Shown here: one piece after another, positions 58,501-64,000 of the stretch
Layout of the letters: each line of letters begins with the position of its first letter
Position numbering within the stretch: position 1 is the stretch's first letter
Assembly: GCA_023374025.1 (NCBI GenBank)
Contig: SIJG01000056.1
Location: 365,935-429,934 of the forward strand
Source of the DNA: Heterodera schachtii
Taxonomy: Eukaryota; Nematoda; Chromadorea; Rhabditida; Heteroderidae
Reading direction: 5' to 3'
Length of the DNA: 64,000 bases
Program-made: the position numbers and the translations under genes
The notes under the pieces: model-generated
The model's database searches: none
The model's input: only the letters and a program-made list of their open reading frames with translations
What the model was told of the DNA's origin: nothing

Positions 58501-61500
58501 ATAAAGGCGCTCAAAATTCGTTTTCCATTAAAATTATTTCTTTATTCAAGCTAAAATGCTTTTAAAATTTTCAAAAAATTAATTTTCCATCAAAAAATCC
58601 GTTTTTTACATACCAACAATGAGAGAAGAGTATGAAAAAACAGGCCTAATTTGATGCACTACGCCCCTCCTCCCCCAAAAAATTTTTCATGAGATTTTTC
58701 TAAAAAAAAATAAACGTTTTGCCACAGAAATGCGAGGCGGCCATGGTGTGCGACGTGTCCTCCAAGGAGCACCGCAAGGAGAAGCCGGAGGCACTGCACA
58801 CGGTCGAACTGTTGCGGGTGGCGTCCACCGCGTTGGGACTGTCCCCCGCGCAAACCATGGCTGTTGCGGAACACTTGTACACCCGCGGATACATCAGGTG
58901 GACGGGCGGGCGCATTGGTTGAACTGCTCGAACGCCTGCGCCTCTCCCCCGCTTGTGCCGTGCCCGTCTAATTGCTCGAGACTCTCGACTCTTTCCCTTA
59001 ATTCCTCTGAAACTCGTTGGGTTCTCGAATTTCCGAATCTCGAGCATGACCCCCCCCCCCGCCCTCCTCGCCCTTCTTTTTTGATGGCACTGACTCTCAA
59101 TGCCGTCGATCTTGTCTTGGCCCGAGAAATTCTCGAGTTTTTGAATTTTTAAATATTTTAAAAATGCTTTGTTTTCCCATCACTTTCAATCTTCACATTC
59201 ATTTCGATCAATTTTTAATATTTTGATCAGCCATTTTTGCATTTTTGGGTGATCAAACTCTCCTTCTCTCACCATTCTGTTGTGATCATTTCCACTGCTC
59301 TATGATGGTGTGTGTTAATTGACTTTCTGCTGATTGCCCTAACTGATTAGGACTAATTAATCCTTGCTGATCGCCTCCAGCAAAAGTGCCATCATCATAT
59401 TCCTTTTTCTATTGCCGCTCAGTTACCCGCGGACGGAGACCACCGCGTACCCGGACAGTTTCGACTTTGTCGCCGCACTGCGCGAGTTGGCCAAAGGCCA
59501 ACGCTTTGTGGACACGGCCAATCAGCTGTTGAGGGAAGGCATTGCGCGGCCCCGGGGCGGCACGAACAAAGGCGACCACCCGCCCATCACGCCGATGAAA
59601 GCGGCCGACGGATGGCTGAGCGGAGGTGCGCGACGGGCGGCGGAATTTTGCGAAAATTTTAAATTTCTTGATTTTTTTTCTCTGATGAAATTCTCCGTTT
59701 ATCCATCGTAAGGCCGTATTTTCAAATTCTCGTAAGAAAAGAATACATATTTTTTAAAATATTTCTTCAAAATTTTTTTGCTGAAAATTTTTATAGTAAT
59801 CTCCCAAATTTTAAGAAAATTGTCAGTTTTTTGCCTCTCACCCCTTCTGCTGATTGGGTTAATTTAAAAATAAATAATAAAATTATTCATAATTTTTATT
59901 CCCTTTTTGAGTTAATTTTATTTATTTTTGAAAATAAAAAATAATTCTTTCGGAAATTTTTTTAAAATTATTTTCTTAGTAAAGCAAAAGTAAATCTCTC
60001 AAATTTGAAAAAAAAGAGTTCATTAAAGAAAATTATCTTTACCCCTGCAGTTGATTGAGTCAATTTAAAAATTTCTACAAATTTGTGTTGAAAATTGCTT
60101 TTTTAAAATTCAAGTATCAACATTTAAATGTCCCTATTTTAAAATATTTTTTTGATTTTTTTTTTTGTAATTTAAATAAATTGGTTTAACAGATTACGCG
60201 CGTGTTCATGACTATGTGGTGCAGCACTTTCTCGCCACACTGATGCGACCTTGCAAATATGTGACCAAAACTGTCAAGTAAAAAAAAAACAACAAAAACA
60301 TTTACAGTAATCTACCGTATATCCCCTCTATTATTGCCACCCCCCCCCCCCTCCTCTAATAAACCTCTCCCCCTTTCTAGATGGGATTGAAAATTGAGCC
60401 CCCGGGGTTTTCCCATTGGTCCAATAGAGTCCCCCCGCGTGGAAATTAAATTTTCTGAGTAATGATGCCTATTATGGATTTTTTTTTTAATTGTCGGGCC
60501 GAGAGGGGGTAATTAATTAATTGCCTCCAAATGTTTGGCTTTTAAAGGTTTGACATCGGCGAAGAGCAGTTCCAACTGCAGTGCCGCGTGGTCACCGACC
60601 CGGGCTTCACCACAGTGCTCAGTTGGCAGGCGGTGGCCCAAGACCAAACGGCGGCGGACGGCGCCCTTTGCGTTGGCCAACAGCTTCCGATCAAGTGGGT
60701 CGGGTTGAAGCCGACAGTGATCAGTTTTAAAAGCAGTCGCGCCAGTTCAATGCCAAAATGATCGGAGTAACAGCCGATTTGGATTTTGATCATTTGCCGG
60801 AATTTACTTTTGCCAAAAATTTGGAAAGGAAATGAGTAGTGATCGATGGACAAACACTGATCAGAGTTAAAAGCGGAGAATTTGTTTTTGTTTTTTTAGC
60901 AAATTTGATCACTGATTGGGATTTGAAAATTTAAATTTGAATGATTTTTGATCCATTTTCTGATCAAAAGCACTTTTTTGATGCCGTGAAAAATGAATAA
61001 ATCATTTATTTAAATGAAAATTGATCAAAATGGGGCTGATCAGCCTAACAAATGCATCTCAGGGAGGTGAAGCTGATCGAACGGATGACGGTCGCGCCCG
61101 ACTATTTGACCGAGGCGGAGCTGATCAGTCTGATGGAGCAGTACGGCATTGGCACTGACGCATCAATTCCTGTTCATATCAACAACATTTGTGTGCGCAA
61201 TTACGTGAAGGTGGTGGAGCACAAAAACTGACAGAAAATTTGAAAAAACCCGAGCACTGATCATAGAAATTGACTGGCGAAATTGCCGAAATAGAACTTT
61301 TCTCAAGAAATGAAAGAAAGTGAATGAACCCCGAAAATCCCGAGATATCAATTAGGCAAATGACAATATTTCTCAAAAATAAATTTTCAAGAAAAATAAA
61401 ATATCCAAAATTCCATTGGCATTGCGTAATTAAAACTTTTTTATTGTATCATTTGGGTTGATTTGAGGGTGATTTCTTAACAGATTTTCACTAAAATGAT

Positions 61501-63792
61501 CAATTTTTATGATTTTAAGCCAATTTAAGAAAAAATTTTGGAATTTTTAATGAATTTTTTTTAAGAAATTTGTTCAAATTTTCATCAATTTACCGACATT
61601 TGAGTTGGTCATTAATTTATACTATTTAATTGCCATTTTATTTAATTAAATTTGGCACAAATTTGGCCAGGTTGAGCCAACCCGTCGCCGATTAATGCCC
61701 ACAACGTTGGGCATTGCGCTTGTGCATGGCTACCAACGCGTGGACCCCGACTTGATTTTGCCAACAATGCGTGCCAATGTTGAACGCCAATTGGACCTAA
61801 TTGCCAAGGGAAAGGCGGACTATCAGACGGTGGACAAATCACTAATTGACTAATTAGCTGACTAATTGCGCAATAATTAATTTATTGTGAATTAATTTTA
61901 TGTCATTTTCAAGACAGAGAAAAAGTTAAATTGATTAACTAATTAATTACCAATTAATGTCTTTATTATTAATGATTTAAAGCCGATTATCAGAATAAAT
62001 ATAATTAGATCAATTAATTAATTACAAATTACCATCTTTTTTTTTAATATGTGCAAAAATATCCCAATTAAAAATGGAAAATATATTTTAAAATTTAAAA
62101 AATTCTCGAAATATTTATTTAAGTGACTTTATGAAATAAATATATTTTTAATTGTGAAATAAATATATTTTTAATTTTATTATATTCCTAAATTTAATTT
62201 CAGATCAAGAACCAAACGCTCGAAATTTTTCGGCAAAAATTTCTCAATTTTGTGCAGAACATAAATTTGGTTGACGCACTGTTTGGAGGTGAATGCCGCC
62301 AATATTAGGCCTATTAGCCAATTAATTAGGCCTATTAAACGCAGTCCAATAATTAGGCCTATTAAATTCCCCATTTTGCCCCATCAGATTCCTTCACTTC
62401 GTTGGCCGACTCGGGCAAACCGTTCAGCAAATGCGGCAAATGCCGGCGCTACATGAAGCTGGTCGAGACGCGGCCCCAACGATTGTATTGCCCGATTTGC
62501 GATGTGAATTTTTGGCACAAAAATTTAAAAAAAAAATTTTTGGCGAATCAGTGGCATAAAACTGAAAAATGCGTCAGTTAAAAACTTTTTTTTTAAATCA
62601 AAACAACAAAATAATTGTGATAATTTGCTATTTAAATCATGAATTTATAGGGGCAAAGCAATGACTCCTACAGTAACCCAATCAAACTTTTCTTACGGTA
62701 TTTGTGATCTCTGACCCATTGTCCTGACAAATGAGCTGAGTTAAATGCGCAGCTTTATTTCTGAAAATTGAATTTCTTTTAATTAGAAATTTTTAAAAAT
62801 GAATAAAAATTTCAAAGACAAACTGGAAAACTTTTAAAATATTTCCACGCGCGTCTTTCCCCCGCCCCCCGAAATCAAAAAAAATCTAGAAAAATTTTTT
62901 ATAAGAAAATTTCAAGAAAAAGCGATTTTTTTGGGAAAAATTAGTAATTCACATAAAATTTTTTGAAAAATCGCAAAAAAAAAAAAATTTCTTGAACTTT
63001 ACTTAATTTTCTCCTCTTCCCCCTAGGAAACCTACGCCCTGCCCTCCTCCAAAGGGTCGTCCATTCGGCAGCACTTTGAGCGCGCGTGTCCACTGGACGA
63101 GTTCGAGTTGCTCTACTACCATGTGCCGGGCGGCAAGCTGTCCAGCTCGTTCGCCTTCTGCCCGTACTGCTTCAACCACCCGACGCTGGAGGAGACGCGG
63201 GGCACCAAACAGTTGAGCTGCAACCTGTGCCCGCACCCGGACTGCCCCAACTCGTACAAGTGGGTGGTAATGGATGAATGTGCCGAGGGGGGAAAGAAAT
63301 TTAAATTATTTAGATTCTTCAATTTTTAGGCATTCTAGATAATTATTGGTCTCAAATTTTGGCAAATTTTCAGTCTACAAATCACCCCCCTCCCCAAAAA
63401 AAAATCCTAGATCTTTTTATAAGAAAATTTTAAGAAAAAATTTTTTGAAAAGATTTTTCAGCAATTTAGTATTCATCATCATCATCGTCATAAATTTTTG
63501 AAAAATCGCAAGAAAATTTTGAAAGAATTTTTTCTTGTAATTTTCTTAATAAAAATTTATAGGATTTTTTAATTTTATGTTTGGCCTGCTCCGTTAAATG
63601 TTTTAATTATTTTAGAATTCATTTAAATTAATTTTTCACAGAACCCAGGGTGTGCTGCCCTGCTTGAACCGCTGCTTCGGCGGCCGTGGCGTGTTGGTGT
63701 TGGACGCTCAGTCGGGGCCCAAATGGCGCATTGCGTGCAACCGATGCCCGGCGGTTGTGGGCCTTTTTGAAGGCACGTTTTTCGGGGCATGA
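55570..63792 (+). CDS. TOP3B: DNA topoisomerase III beta (type IA)
   Basis: 17 exons: 55,570-55,657; 55,721-55,816; 56,068-56,177; 56,672-56,826; 57,227-57,383; 57,779-57,913; 58,159-58,269; 58,728-58,897; 59,423-59,625; 60,193-60,277; 60,548-60,694; 61,063-61,210; 61,671-61,829; 62,204-62,288; 62,388-62,503; 63,027-63,259; 63,642-63,792. All phases agree (782 residues to the TGA). It starts NVLMVAEKP (Toprim), with the metal site [16 protein letters not shown], the catalytic Tyr in [11 protein letters not shown] (codon before it split by an intron), [20 protein letters not shown] and C-terminal zinc-ribbon pairs (KCGKC...CPIC; FCPYC...CNLC). The enzyme relaxes negatively supercoiled DNA and acts on RNA together with TDRD3. 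Intron 1 is GC-AG. The human enzyme is 862 residues, so the end here may be early: GAAG|GCACGT at 63,773 could be a GC donor to exons beyond the window. Confidence 0.94.
58021..58070. other. tRNA B-box-like sequence in a TOP3B intron
   Basis: GGGTTCGACTCCC at about 58,041-58,053 matches a tRNA T arm with its stem, but there is no D arm or anticodon arm around it. It is probably a fragment of a tRNA-derived repeat, like the relic at 7,392. Confidence 0.35.
60310..60500. repeat. CCCCGGGG-rich foldback relic in a TOP3B intron
   Basis: It begins TACCGTATATCCCCTCTATT and holds GAGCCCCCGGGGTTTTCCCA and a C run at about 60,340-60,350. It resembles the elements at 42,070-42,187 and 44,815-44,939. 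The right end is not clear. Confidence 0.45.
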
Positions 63793-64000
63793 GCAATTAG
63801 TATTGACGACGATGGCACATTTGGAATGGAAATTCTCAAACAATTTTAAAATAATCCATAACCATTTTTCGTACATTTTTAAATTTAAAAAGAATATTTT
63901 TATAACAATCTTTCCAAAAACCTGAAAAATTGGGAGAAAATAATTCTCTAAATTCTTTTTTTAACCTTTCCTAATTTTATCTGTTAAATTTTCAACTAAA
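63793..64000. other. AT-rich sequence at the right edge
   Basis: This is the 3' flank or an intron of the topoisomerase gene. No further exon could be seen before the window ends. Confidence 0.5.

Overview
The window looks like nuclear DNA of a nematode. It is AT-rich, with many short exons split by AT-rich introns, and the two large genes are clear animal orthologues: a TRPN/NOMPC channel (trp-4) and DNA topoisomerase III beta. Dead and partial F-box genes, many small hAT-like elements and a few GC-AG introns fit a plant-parasitic cyst nematode (Globodera/Heterodera type). That genus-level call is inference; nothing here proves it.

Layout. 1-2,010: a foldback element, then a tandem array of about 120-bp units. 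2,489-8,062 (+): a four-exon gene for a small protein with a signal peptide and a BED-type zinc finger; its second exon sits in a 962-bp tandem duplication and its introns carry two hAT-type elements and a tRNA-like relic. 9,116-21,640: a cluster of broken genes sharing three exon types, called A (Cys-rich helix), B (contains GGPF) and C (contains CC...TA.DI..L), some headed by an F-box-like exon and others by a short coiled-coil exon. 22,098-44,267 (+): trp-4 in about 58 exons, with a tRNA-Trp gene in one intron. 45,157-54,210: a second A/B/C cluster, mostly on the minus strand, that mirrors the first; it holds the only copy that reads intact (48,698-49,997). 55,570-63,792 (+): topoisomerase III beta, 17 exons in the window.

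The trp-4 gene therefore lies between two inverted copies of the same gene cluster. The A/B/C family is the part I cannot assign to any known family and is the best candidate for something undescribed. trp-4 and TOP3B are conserved housekeeping or sensory genes, unrelated to the cluster in function.
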